Below, piece after piece: positions 1 to 12,600 of a DNA stretch of 64,000 nucleotides. Positions within the stretch are counted from its first letter, which is position 1. Each line of letters begins with the position of its first letter. Location of the stretch: assembly GCA_027627225.1 (NCBI GenBank), contig CM051025.1:50714181-50778180 (forward strand), written 5' to 3'. Both the position numbers and the translations under genes were made by a program. The DNA comes from Congeria kusceri (lineage: Eukaryota; Mollusca; Bivalvia; Myida; Dreissenidae). The notes under the pieces were generated by a model. It worked only from the letters and a program-made list of their open reading frames with translations. It was not told the origin of the DNA and did no database searches.

Positions 1-525
1 AGGGATCAGATAGCGCGAAGGTTACAGTATTAATGTGTAACCTAACAAAACAATTTCAGGCATTTACATTTAACCCAGAAACGAAATAGATAAATTATTA
101 TTTAATGGGCTGAGTATAGATGGATAGTTTTGGCACTAGAAGTCTAGGCAACAATATGCGGTACTAGTATATGTTTTGATCACACAACCTTCTGGCTGGA
201 GATTTAGTTTAGCGCTGATCTTCGGTCACAAATACTTTTTTTAAGCAAACAAAATTAACATCAAGGTTACACTTTGTGTTTACATACTGCTTCAAGCATT
301 CTACAGGAACCCTCATGGGCATGTATCAAACATAAAAAACTATAATAAAACATTGGCCAACTTCGAACATACTTGTATGTGGTTCAGAGTTTGTTTAAGA
401 AACACGCGTTTTTATTAAATCAAATTAACTATTAACTGTGAACAAACTTGACATATGGCTTAAAATGGTGTTCTGACAATTAGCTATGTTAGTGTTTTAT
501 GTTCGGCAACCTAAAGAATGCTTAC
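1..525. other. Intron 18, part
   Basis: AT-rich intron sequence downstream of exon 18. I see no gene, repeat family or hairpin in it. Confidence 0.6.
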
Positions 526-619
526 TTTATCATTTTTGAAAACTGGTCCGGAGTCAGATGACCACGCCCCTTGAGGTCATACATATTAAAGAACATCCCC
601 GCCTTGTCGTCTGCGTTAC
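526..619 (-). CDS. DUOX: DUOX exon 18 (EF-hand 2, degenerate loop)
   Basis: Acceptor TTCTAG, donor GTAAGC, phase 1 to 2; residues 913-943. The second EF unit has loop [12 protein letters not shown]: positions 3, 5 and 12 are K, R and Q instead of acidic or amide ligands, so normal Ca2+ coordination looks lost. Confidence 0.93.
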
Positions 620-3600
620 CTAGAAACAAAGATAGCCTTATATTTTAGTCATCAACTATACAAATGAAGTTTAACTTAAATTAAAATATTTTTATAATAA
701 AGGTATAAACTGTAACAAACGGAAAATGTTTACTTTGACAGAAATTAAACAAATGCACAGGGAATAATTAACCTTTCAAGGTTTGTGTCACTAAAAGTTA
801 AACTCCTCCCTAGCTATTGTTAAAGGTTAAAGTTCCATTCATCGATAACCACAAACACTTCACAAGCAATACCAGGTGATCTTTTGTGCAAAATTGGTTA
901 ACAGTTAAACAAGTGATATTTGAGTAAATCGATTGGAAAAAAAACGGGATAAATTTGCATATGATTCGCATATGTGGAAACGTCTATTACTATTTAACCA
1001 ACAATTCACTAACATTGCGTTGTTTTGATTTGCCTCAGCAATTAAAATGACATATGAAACACGCCAATATGGGATAAATAAAACAGTCGTTCTTGGCCAG
1101 GTTGGCATCATTTGAGTCTCGTATTAGTGTTCTGTAGCCTTAGTAATAGCTGTCATCATGTTTTTATGAAATATCACTTTTTTTAATGTTTAATTAAATT
1201 ATAATGCAATTTAATAACACGGCTTAATACTAGTATGCATGTTTTTCCAGAATGTTGAATATCTGTATGACGAGGCGTTTGTTGTGCGATCGTATTGTCA
1301 AAAAATAAAAATGAATGGATACTAAAGTATCATGGGCAGCTTTCGCAAGAATGTTAAACATGCTTGAACAAACTTTGTATAGGGTGTTTACTCGTTCACA
1401 GATTTAAGTTCTGTGAGAGCACCTTTAGAAAGAATGTTGAACATCTGCACGAACGAACGTTATACAGATTGTTTACTCGTTCACATATTTTAATTATGAG
1501 ATAGTGCTTTTAGAAAGAATGTTGAACATCTATACGAACGAACTTCATTGAGCTTGTTACAAGTATGTTTGTAAGAAGAAAGTATCTTTCGCCAGTATTG
1601 AACATCTGCTCGTGGAAGCTGACGAAGGCATTTGTTGTGCGACCATATTAATATAGATTCAAAAAATCTATGGATACTTAAGTATCGTTTGGTACCTTTC
1701 GCCAGTATGTTGAACATCTGCATGAACTCGTGGAAGCTGACGAGCCCGTTCTTGTCCTTGTCGACCATGAGAAACATGTTGCGGACAAACGTGGAGGTGG
1801 GTGTGAGCCCCAAGGCCTCGGCGAACTCCGTCCGGGTCAGCTGGATCTTGAAGATCGAGTTGGCCGTCCAGCCGTCCATGTTACTGATGTCCGAGATGTC
1901 CTCCTCCGTCTTGAACGCCTGTTGGCACCATATACTTGTACGTTAAAAGGGGCATGTCGATGGTATTACGCATAATTATAAACACATATTAAAACAAAAT
2001 ATAATGTCCTATTTTCGCAAACGTTTGTTGGATATGACCTTATCGGTTTTGAACGCCTGTGGGCATCATTAACTACGACGTTAAATGGGGCATATTGATG
2101 GTATTTGGCATAATTTTCAAAACATATTAAAACATTTTAATTTCTCAAAGATTTGTCCGAGATGTCATCATCGGTTTTGGCGTTTTCGACTCTACAGCAG
2201 AAAACATAATATATGCGCTTTAAGCCAATATTTTTCAAAGAAAATACTAGTACATGTATAACATTATTAACATTACTGAGTTGCTTTTTCCACCACTAAT
2301 TCTGTCGTATTCCGTTTGTATATACATGTAATACATTGAACTGTTCTTTATTTACTACAAATAAGCTTTAACTAACAGCCTCGTTAAAGTGTCTTTTACG
2401 TCAGTATTTTGTATATAATAAATCATAATTGATATGATATGGCTATAAAACTATGAAAAGTAAATTACGATATAGCCATCGTAGCTTTGAAGTTTGCTGG
2501 AGAAAGTGCACGCTAAACTGACATAATGGACAAAATGGAAGTATCTATCTACCTCGGTTAAAAGTCGGTGAAAGGAGTGTTAGTGGGTTTGGGTGTAATA
2601 AGGGTACATATGAACTAGACCAGGGTGTAGAAGCTATGTAGTTTTAAGGCTTGCAAGTGAACTTTCAACACGAGAGTTGACAACCAGAAGGTACCAACTA
2701 GAAGGTACCAACTGATATTGATCTCAACTCTCGAACCTCACTTTTAGGTCACCAATCTCAAAGTTGTGGTATTCCGGACAAAATAATGTTACACTGGTCA
2801 CGAAAGCAGTAAAAATCGAACGTATCGGTTTATGCAGGATTTTGACAGTGGAAATTTCAAATTAACGACGAACGTTTAACTGCTTGTTAATTGTAGGGTC
2901 CAACCCACAAACGAGAACAATTCAGTGGAAACCACTGGTTAATGGTTATGTCAAAGTTTAAGACAGTTCATAGTCACGGGCGTGTAGGTCAAGGATGGAG
3001 TAAGTGAACAAGAGATGGTACCGGGAGATTTACCGTACCACTACCAAGGCTGTATGATTTTATACTCAGTGTCGATAGGACATATTGATATATTTAAAGG
3101 CGGAGGATTGCTTACGTCTCCAACCTATTTAATATGTCAATATATTGATATTAAGCAAACCTATGTATAGGCATAGATAGATTCAATAATCTATTTTATT
3201 ACGTCACATACCTGTAAACATACGTTATATATATTTATACATGCAACCATATGGCATATATCTCTATACCTATATATAAGCATACGACATATATATCTAT
3301 ACCTGCAAGCAAACGTCAAAAACATGTTAACTTGCAATCCGAGGTCATAGATTATATATAGCCGCAATCCGATGTCATATATATATCTATGCCAGCATAC
3401 AGTCGCCATAGCTGCATGTGTATATATAACTGCAAACTGTTAACAGACAACTGTCTGTCAATCCCAACAATGGTACGTCGTACATGTATGCATTATGTAC
3501 GTCTATACCTGCAAACACGCGTCATAAACATGTACATGTATATCTGTACCTGCAAATATACGTCATATGCACGTGTATCTGTACCTGCAAATATACGTCA

Positions 3601-6600
3601 TATACATGTGTATCTATACCTGCAAACATACGACATAAACATGTATATCTGTACCTGCAAACATAAGTCTTATACATGTACCTGCAAATATACGTCATAT
3701 ACATGTGTATCAGTACCTGCAAAATGCGTCATATATCTGTACCTGGAAATATGCGTCATATATCTGTACCTTCATATATACGTCACATATCAGTACCTGC
3801 AAACATACGTTATATATCTATACCTGCAAATATGCGTCATATATCTGTACTAGCAAACATACGTCATTTATCTCTGTACCTGCAAACATACGTCATATAT
3901 CGATACCTGCAAATATGCGTCATATGCGTACCGGCAAACATACGTCATATATTTGTACCAGCAAACATACGTTATATATCACTTTATTATATACCTGTTT
4001 AAAATATTAACAAAATACATGCTGTATCATCGGTAAAATACGTGTCGTCAAAAACAAAATCCCATATTACGCTACTCGCTATTAACCGATCCCCTATTAC
4101 CGTACTAGTCGGACTACTTTTGTAATGACGTCATCACAGAGTTATGTAAACAAATATAATATATACCTACAATGATTAGTCATTATTGTAGTTTTTAAAC
4201 AAATAAAAGAATGTAAATACACATTTGAAGTTTATCGTGGTATATAATAAAAGGAATATTACGCTAGTCAATTGTTCCAAGAGAAGTATGTATTAGTCTC
4301 GTGGCTTGCGTTATTGCGGAGCCTCTCGTGTGATACGTCATCACACAAGCCACTCGACTAATACATACTCTTGGAATAACTAACTAGCATAATATTCCGT
4401 ATGTACCTGTAAACATAAGTAATATATTTCTGTACTTGTAAACATACGAGATAGATATTTTAACTTGTAATCCGAGGTCATAGACTAACATATAGTCGCA
4501 AACAGATGCCGTATGTATCTGCCTGCAAACAGTCGCCATAGCTGCATGTGTATACATACCTGCAAACAGACGGCATACCTGTCAATACCAACCAGTCATA
4601 CGTCATATACCTTTATACATGCAAACAGACGATATGTATATCTAACATTCAAACCAAAGTCATATATAACCATAGATGTAATCTAAACATACCAGCAGAC
4701 GACATATGTGGGCGCACATACCTGCAGGCAGACGACCCGGATGAACTTGTCGAGGATTTTCTTGCGCATAGCCTTGGTGGTGGCGTTCTTCATGATGAGG
4801 GCCTCCGTCCAGTCCTGTCGGTCTTTCTCCACCTTCACTGTGCGCAGGAAGTCCTCCAACTTCGAAATGAAGTCGCGGAAGAAATCATCGGTAGCGAAGC
4901 GCAGCACCTGAGAATAAGCCAGAATCGAAGCTGTTGATTACTATGGCGTTAGTACTTCAGCTACGTGTCAAATGTCTTATATTTGCAGGTATATAGATAT
5001 TGTAATATAAATATATCCCAAACAAACACTACTATAAATCGCTATACGATATAAGGTGAAAAATGCGCGAATTCATGACCGCGAGCATTAGCCGTTCTTA
5101 TTCATGAATGCGCGAAATAAAATGATTTTACAGTATCTTTAATGACTATTATCAATTACTCTAGTAAGACCTTATTTGATTCATTTCTTCAGTCATTATT
5201 TATCGCCGCGTGTCCACAGATGCGTACGCTCGGGCGTACATTGGGTGTACATCAGAGCCAACGACTACCAAAGTTCTCAATCTCCAACTTAGTCTCAACT
5301 AAAAATAATGACCAATGAGAATTCATGTTACATTTGCACATTTCTTTCCATTGGTTTAATATTTAACAACATTAAGACTAAGATTAAGCTTAAGAATGTC
5401 CACAGTTATGGGGCCAGACTACTTACCAGATCAATCTCGTCCGGCACTCGCACCGAGATGAGGTTAGACGTCACGCACACGCGGAAGTGGATTTTCTTGT
5501 TAACGTAACGTAAGTCAATCATACGCAACGGACGGCGTCCTCCTCGTTCAGTGACGTGGATTTTCTTGCGTTCCACGTCGAATTTGATCTTGACGTTTCT
5601 CTCACCTTCCTTCTCACCCATCCATTCAGAGGCTGAAAGTCATGCCGTTATTTTCATGCGGGACTCATAATGGCAGAATTTGTGAATGGGTAAATGTTGC
5701 TTTAAAATCGTTGATGAAGGAACCTTCCAAACTCAAACATTTTGACTATTTAAAGTAGGATTTAAATCTAAGATTCTTAGATCTGCCCGATGAAACAAAA
5801 ACGGGACTTCAGAGTTATTTAAAGCAGGATTTACATATAAGCTTAATATTCTTAGATTTGCCCGATGAAGCAACAAACTGGATTTTCGTTTAGCCCAAAG
5901 AAAGTTGTATACATGCGTCATCAATATTTTTTGCATAAATATTCAAACAATACAGATTAGCTTTTTTGGTCTGTTTTAGTGCGGTAAGTCAGTAATCATG
6001 GAGACGGTTGGGTCCGTTACCTAGGTGAGTGTTGGGCTCCATGCTCATCTGTTTAGGCGCCTGCTTTCGGCGTTCCTCTGCCATTCGCTTCTGCTGAAGT
6101 CTCGCCATTAACATCATGATTGCGACTGTTCCTGTTGAAACGGAATACATGTAGTACCGTTTCCAAGAACAATAAGACCATGATGAATAAAGAATGTTTT
6201 ATTTAAGGTACCTGATATATGCATTGATCAATCATCTTTCACCTAAATACCGTAATTTCCCTAAATATTGGGACACTTAAAAATAATAGTTTTCTATTGT
6301 CGCATTATTAAGGGACATAAAAAAATAATTATCGAAATTGTGTACCAACATTTAGGGCAATATATGATTAATCTATTTTCATTATATCTATGTCTTGAAC
6401 GAATTAATTATTTCTATTTCGTTGGGATAATAATCGCTTACTAAACTATATTAAATATTTAATTATAAATAAATAATATTTTGTTTAATAGACTGATATT
6501 AATTATATCAATTATTTCTTGCTGGGGACTTAATGGTTATTAATTTAGTAGCTTATTTGAGAAGACCATGTGTCCCAATATTAAGGGTCGCGAAAAATAA

Positions 6601-9600
6601 TTATTTTTCAAAAAATTAGGGGTGTCCCAATATTTAGGGTGTCCCAATACTTTGGGTATTTACGGTATCTTAGGTTATAATAATTGAGTGTCATTTTGTA
6701 CTAAAAATTGAACTCGTACGAGATTTTGTGCAATTTCATTACAATGAAATCACCGTCCAATTCGCAGAACATATCAACTATATCCGAAATGTTCAAAAGT
6801 TGGCATTTTATTTAACGTCAAATTCATTGAATCCATGAAATTATAGAATGAACAGTCGTCCGCAGATTAGTTCGATCATTTAAGATTTAATTGATTGATA
6901 AGTGTTTGACGTCAATTCAGACATGCAATTGTATTAAAGTTAATACATGTTTAAGAAGTACATTAATCGCTGATAAAAATTAATCATTCAAGTTATTTGC
7001 GGCTTTCAATATACTTTTATCCTACCACTAAATGATTTTATAGAAGGAAACTCTACCTGTCAGATAAACTTTTGCTTTATCCGACAGGCAAGGTTTATCT
7101 GACACCCTCATGAATATACTTTTGACGGACTACTTTTACCAGGAATGTGAGTGACGTCATAAACAAGTAATTTTAAAGGTTACGAAATGGGGCGATATTT
7201 AACAGTTCATCTATTGGTGGAAATAAGACACTAAACATTCAGTAATTACATTTTATTATATACCTTACAATAAATACTACATTACAATAAATTAAATAGT
7301 AACACATTTGTAGAGGAAAAAGAATCAATAACAGTTAGCTATCGATACAATACAGGTAGTTTCGGTTTAAAATAACTCGCCAAAATTCGCGTGCGCGCCT
7401 AATGACGAAATCAAATGTTTTACGTCATTCAGTTGAGTTTTAAGTTTACACAGTGTTGGAATTTAAAAAGAGCAATCAGATTACAATCTTTAGTGTTTCT
7501 GTGCTTTTTGGATGGATTATGATAATAAGATTTATATCAAAAAGTGTATCCATGGAACATATGGCTCGAATGGAACCGGTGAGATTAATTCCATTTCAAT
7601 TTTCTATAAGTCGATTGTATTCCGAGCTGGATTGTTGTGGGTGGAGAACGGAGTTGCCATCATAAGGTGTTAGATCTAGTAATTTGGATGCAGTCTTCGA
7701 TTAGTTTACTTTTGAAAGGAAATTTACATAAAGGGTTATTTCTTTGATGAATAAACCGTTTCTTTGTTGGTTGATCAAAGAAAGTCTATCCACAAAGAAT
7801 TACTCGCTTACACCAACTGTTTTAAAAGGAATAGAAGGATTATGTTTGCACCTTTATCGATCATGCCATGTGCGGATTAACAACTCACTATGGAAGCTAG
7901 AACCTCTGTAAAACTGGACTACACGACGTTTTTATCAATGAAAAAATCGGGTGAGTAAGGTGTATTTCATTTTTAATTTTATGCTGTGTCATTCTGGAAT
8001 AATTGAGTCACACGAGTTGTGTGTATATTTTGAAAGATAATAGAAATGGTATATAATAAACATCTCGACGAAGATAAATCCTGCATATACACTTTTGCAA
8101 AGTTAAAATTGCCAGCCATTTTGGTCTTTTGTTGTTGAACAGTTTGGTCGAAACACGGACTTGCATTTGAATAAAACCTTTTATCTACTGTAGTGTGTAG
8201 CATTTGGCATGGTGATCATATTTGAAACGAAGTATATGGCGATATTTTATCTTGTTACACTGCGTTTTGCATTAAATTGTTTCGGACTATTTCGAGTGGC
8301 GGAAACATCATGAATATATCCCATATATATTCCATATTACTACGCAAGGTTAGATTCAGTAAATTTAATGCGTTTTTTTAGTATTGTTTCAAATAATTAA
8401 ACGTTAATAGTGTGTTTGTTAAACATAAAATAAATAAATAAAAATATGGTAGGATAAATAGAATATTAGGTTAGTGTCTTTGTGTACTTGAATTTATCCG
8501 ACTCGTCTCCGAAAGGCTTACACGGCTCGGCAAGCCTCGCCGTGTAAACCTTTCTTTAACTCGTCGGATAAATTCAAGTACACTTAGACACTAACTTAAT
8601 ATTCTCTATATTCAAACTCCACAGGTGCGTTTATGGTGTTCGTCTGGCTATCGCCTGGGAGATCGTGAAGTCAACTCCTATTCAGACAGTATTCCAGCGA
8701 TCTTTCTATGAGACATCATTTACTAGTTCTATCCACGAAGCGGACTCGAAAGTGTCCCAATAAGCTCTAGGCTTTTGACACAATGGAGCTTCAAATAGGC
8801 ACAAATTTCACCCTACCGGAAGTATGAACACCGGAAGTGACGTACCAGGGATACAGAGGCCCAGTGCGAGGAATGACAGGGCAAACGAATACTCGCTTCC
8901 GGAGAAGTAGTCGTAGTGCTTCACTGCCGTGCATTGCTCGATCACGGTCGTACCGTTGTAGGACATGTTGCTGTCAGCCACTAGCTGATCGGGCTGGGGG
9001 CACGGATCACCTAGAAGGAGATGATTGCACGGAATTGTCGAGTGTGCCCCCTATGTGGAAGAGCATAAAGCAGTGACGAATCGGGGATTGCCTACTGTTT
9101 GGCACATGTTTATTACAATTAACAAGCTGTCGTAATAGGATCTTCTAATAGCGTTCTGCCCAGTCGGGCGTTACACCGATCAATCGATACGTATTTTGTT
9201 GCAAAACACAATTTACTTTTTCGAAATTGGGTTTGCGCGAATTTAAGACCGCGCGAATATGTCCGTGATCACATTTGCGCGAAATTTGTACGTCGCAACT
9301 TCAAGTGATTCCACAGAATTCTGTATACAGCCAATATACTTATTCTTCAAGGAAAACTTTGATAAATCTGTAAATATGGGCAACAAACCTGATGAGCATT
9401 TCTATGCACAATGACATATGTTATGAATTATGTGTACTAAACAAGAGGTGAAAGAAATTTCCAATAATACACAATAAGAATTATAATAGGTCAAAAGCAA
9501 TATGTATTCTTACCGAGTATTTTTTCATTTTAATGGGGAGTTAATTCCTTCAGAAAAGGCACCCTTACACAAAACAGATAATATAAAAACAGAAAGTGAA

Positions 9601-12600
9601 ACGTATAGAGACATTTATGACAATGGATTAAGGATTTTGATTTGAAGAGTAACATTTTACATACGCACCTGCCTGGAAAATGAACGGGTTTTTGTTGAAA
9701 TGGTTACGATCTATATTTGTTACAGCCAAAACTACGTCAAGTATCGATATATTCCGTATTTCGTCTATTTCGGTTTTGGTGAATAATCTGTAAAACACAT
9801 AGAATAATGATTAATTATGTTTTCAATGTTTTTTACTTGCCTAGCACGATCTATATGCATTTACTTATAGCGCGAAAATGGTTGTCTTTTTAAATTATGA
9901 GTTCAGCAATCCAATGTTTGTCCTGTTTTTCGAAAGCAACACCCTACACATAAGTGTGATTAAAAGCGACTTGTTCACAGATTTTTGTCACCCAATACAC
10001 AAGTGCGTTTAAAGGGGACTTGTTCACAGATTTTTGTCACCCAATACACAAGTGCGTTTAAAGGGGACTTGTTCACAGATTTTTGTCACCCAATACACAA
10101 GTGCGTTTAAAGGGGACTTGTTCACAGATTTTTGTCACCCAATACACAAGTGCGTTTAAAGGGGACTTGTTCACAGATTTTTGTCACCCAATACACAAGT
10201 GCGTTTAAAGGGGACTTGTTCACAGATTTTTGTCACCCAATACACAAGTGCGTTTAAAGGGGACTTGTTCACATATTTGTGTCACCCAATACACAAGTGC
10301 GTTTAAAGGGGACTTGTTCACAGATTTTTGTCACCGAATACACAAGTGCGTTTAAAGGGGACTTGTTCACATATTTGTGTCACCCAATACACAAGTGCGT
10401 TTAAAGGGGACTTGTTCACAGATTTTTGTCACCCGATACACAAGTGCGTTTTAAATGGACTTGTTCACAGATTTTTTTCACACAATACACAAGTGCGCTT
10501 TAAAGGGACATGATCACAGATTTGTGTCACCCAATACACAAGTGCGCGTTAAAGGGACTTGATCACAGATTTGTGTCACCCAATACACAAGTGCGCTTTA
10601 AAGGGACATGATCACATATTTGTTTCACCCAATACACAAGTGCGCTTAAAAGGGACTTGATCACATATTTTGTCACCCACTACACAAATGCGCTTTAATG
10701 GGACTTGATCACAGATATTTGTCACCCAATACACAAGTAGGCTTTAAAGGGACTTGATCACAGATATTGGTCACCCAATTAAACAAGTGCGTTTTAAATG
10801 ACTTGTTCACATATTTTTGTGCGTTTGAAAGGGACTTATTCACAAATATTTGTCACCCAATACACAAGTGCGCTTAAAAGGGACTTGTTCACAGATTGTT
10901 GTCACCCAAAGTGCGCTGTAAAGGGACTTGTTCACAGATTTTTGTCACCCAATAAACAAGTGCGCTTTAATTGGACTTGATCACATATATTTGTCACCCA
11001 ATACACAAGTGCGCTTTAAAGGGACTTGATCACAGATATTTGTCACCCAATACACAAGTGCGCTTTAAAGGAACTTGATCACAGATATTTGTCACCCAAT
11101 ACACAAGTGCGTTTTAAAGGGAATTGTTCACAGATTTTTGTCCGCTTTTTAAATATGCCAGTAAACGTCTTCACATGACAAATGAAAGCATCTGAACAAA
11201 AGAGCTTAAGTACTATAACAATAAAGGCATACAAAAAGAAAAAAAAAATGTTGCTCACGCCAGTATTCAAACCTCAGGCCTCCGGATCAAATGTCTAACG
11301 CGCTAACCTCTCGGCCTCAAGTGTGATTCAAGTGTTTTCAACAATAGCAACGAAAACAACAGAAGTCAGTAGTGGTATTTTGCTCTATTGTTTATAAGTA
11401 TTCTTTTATTTTTGGAATCTGTGACAACAAAGTTTGAAAATTGTCAATTCGTAAATCCGTGAACACGTCCATTTCAAAGCTGTTTACTTAACACAATAAA
11501 CTCATAAATTTAGGTCGTCTTACCCATTTTTCTCGTTTTCAAACCAGAACCTATCGCCGTCTCGGATGCGCATGAACTGATCGCGCACGATTGTCCGAAA
11601 GAGCTCCCCGAGGCCGTCGGGGGTAGTCTCCAGGAGGCCGCCACTGAACAAGTCCAGATTGTCGGGAGCAGATGTGTTCCCGTACAGCATCTTGAGGTTT
11701 GCTATTGGCTGAAAATAATATTGGATTTACATTGGGTATGCAGAGATAATAAAACATTATATATTATACAACATACGCAGTATTAGTGTGTGTAGCGTGG
11801 CGCGCGACGTTGATCCTTATATTACACTAACCTCAGAAAACGATAAGCTATCAATTATGTTCTGATTTTATTACCTTTTATTATAACATTCAAAGTACTG
11901 AAGAATGTGCCGGAATAAGATATCTCATATCACTATCTTTTTTGCTTCGCATTACAGAGTACATTATATGTAAATACAATGTACTGTCGCGAATGTGACG
12001 TTTCTTAATTAGTTAGAAGTTATGTCGAAAGGTATACGTACACCGCTCATGTACATTCCATTTGGGTACAAATGCTCGTCTGCGAATTGCGGATCTTTCT
12101 CTGAGATGTTATACGTGTTAATTTCCTCCCAGGAAGCCCTCCTTTTCAGTCCATACGCCTCGCGCACGCTGTTGTAATCCGGAAGCCCATGGTCACGTGC
12201 TCTCTGAATATTTATAGCGATGAGGTCGCGGCGGGAAAACTCTAGTGGACCAAACAGGTGCTCTGTTAGGATGCAGAAAACGTCATTTAGGTCATACGAT
12301 GTAACCTTAAGATAAACAACATTTTGTTTAATAAATATTAACATTGGAACGAATGATGAACATTGTCACGTACATGTCGTATGTCCAATTCAAAAGCTGC
12401 ATAACCGATATCCATTTTCTCAGAAATCGCCTATAAACTTTATAATCGATTTGTTAAAATAAGTTTACGTTCAGTTCATAAAAATAAAAAATAAACTTTA
12501 TGTAAATATAATTTTAATATAAAAGTGTGTCAACCAAAGCCTTATTCTTCCACTGTGTAATCCATTCTTTGTAAAGTGTGAAGTGTTACCTCGGAGGTCA

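Noticed and set aside
1632..1975. Plus-strand ORFs over the EF-hand exon
   Set aside because: Antisense shadows of DUOX exon 17.
3389..4010. Several overlapping 60-154-codon frames rich in Tyr, Ile and Cys on both strands
   Set aside because: They are translations of the minisatellite; every frame is open because the unit lacks stops, and the repeats are degenerate at the protein level too.
9960..11145. CRISPR-like regular direct repeats
   Set aside because: Repeats are contiguous with no unique spacers, and the host is an animal with spliced genes; this is a minisatellite.
11253..11326. Functional tRNA gene on the minus strand
   Set aside because: A- and B-box-like motifs are present but the acceptor and anticodon stems do not pair well; more likely a SINE head or pseudogene.
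12040..12045. Alternative exon 10 donor GTGTAC two bases upstream
   Set aside because: Using it would leave exon 10 in phase 1 and shift exon 11 out of frame; GTACGT keeps the conserved reading and is the better donor.
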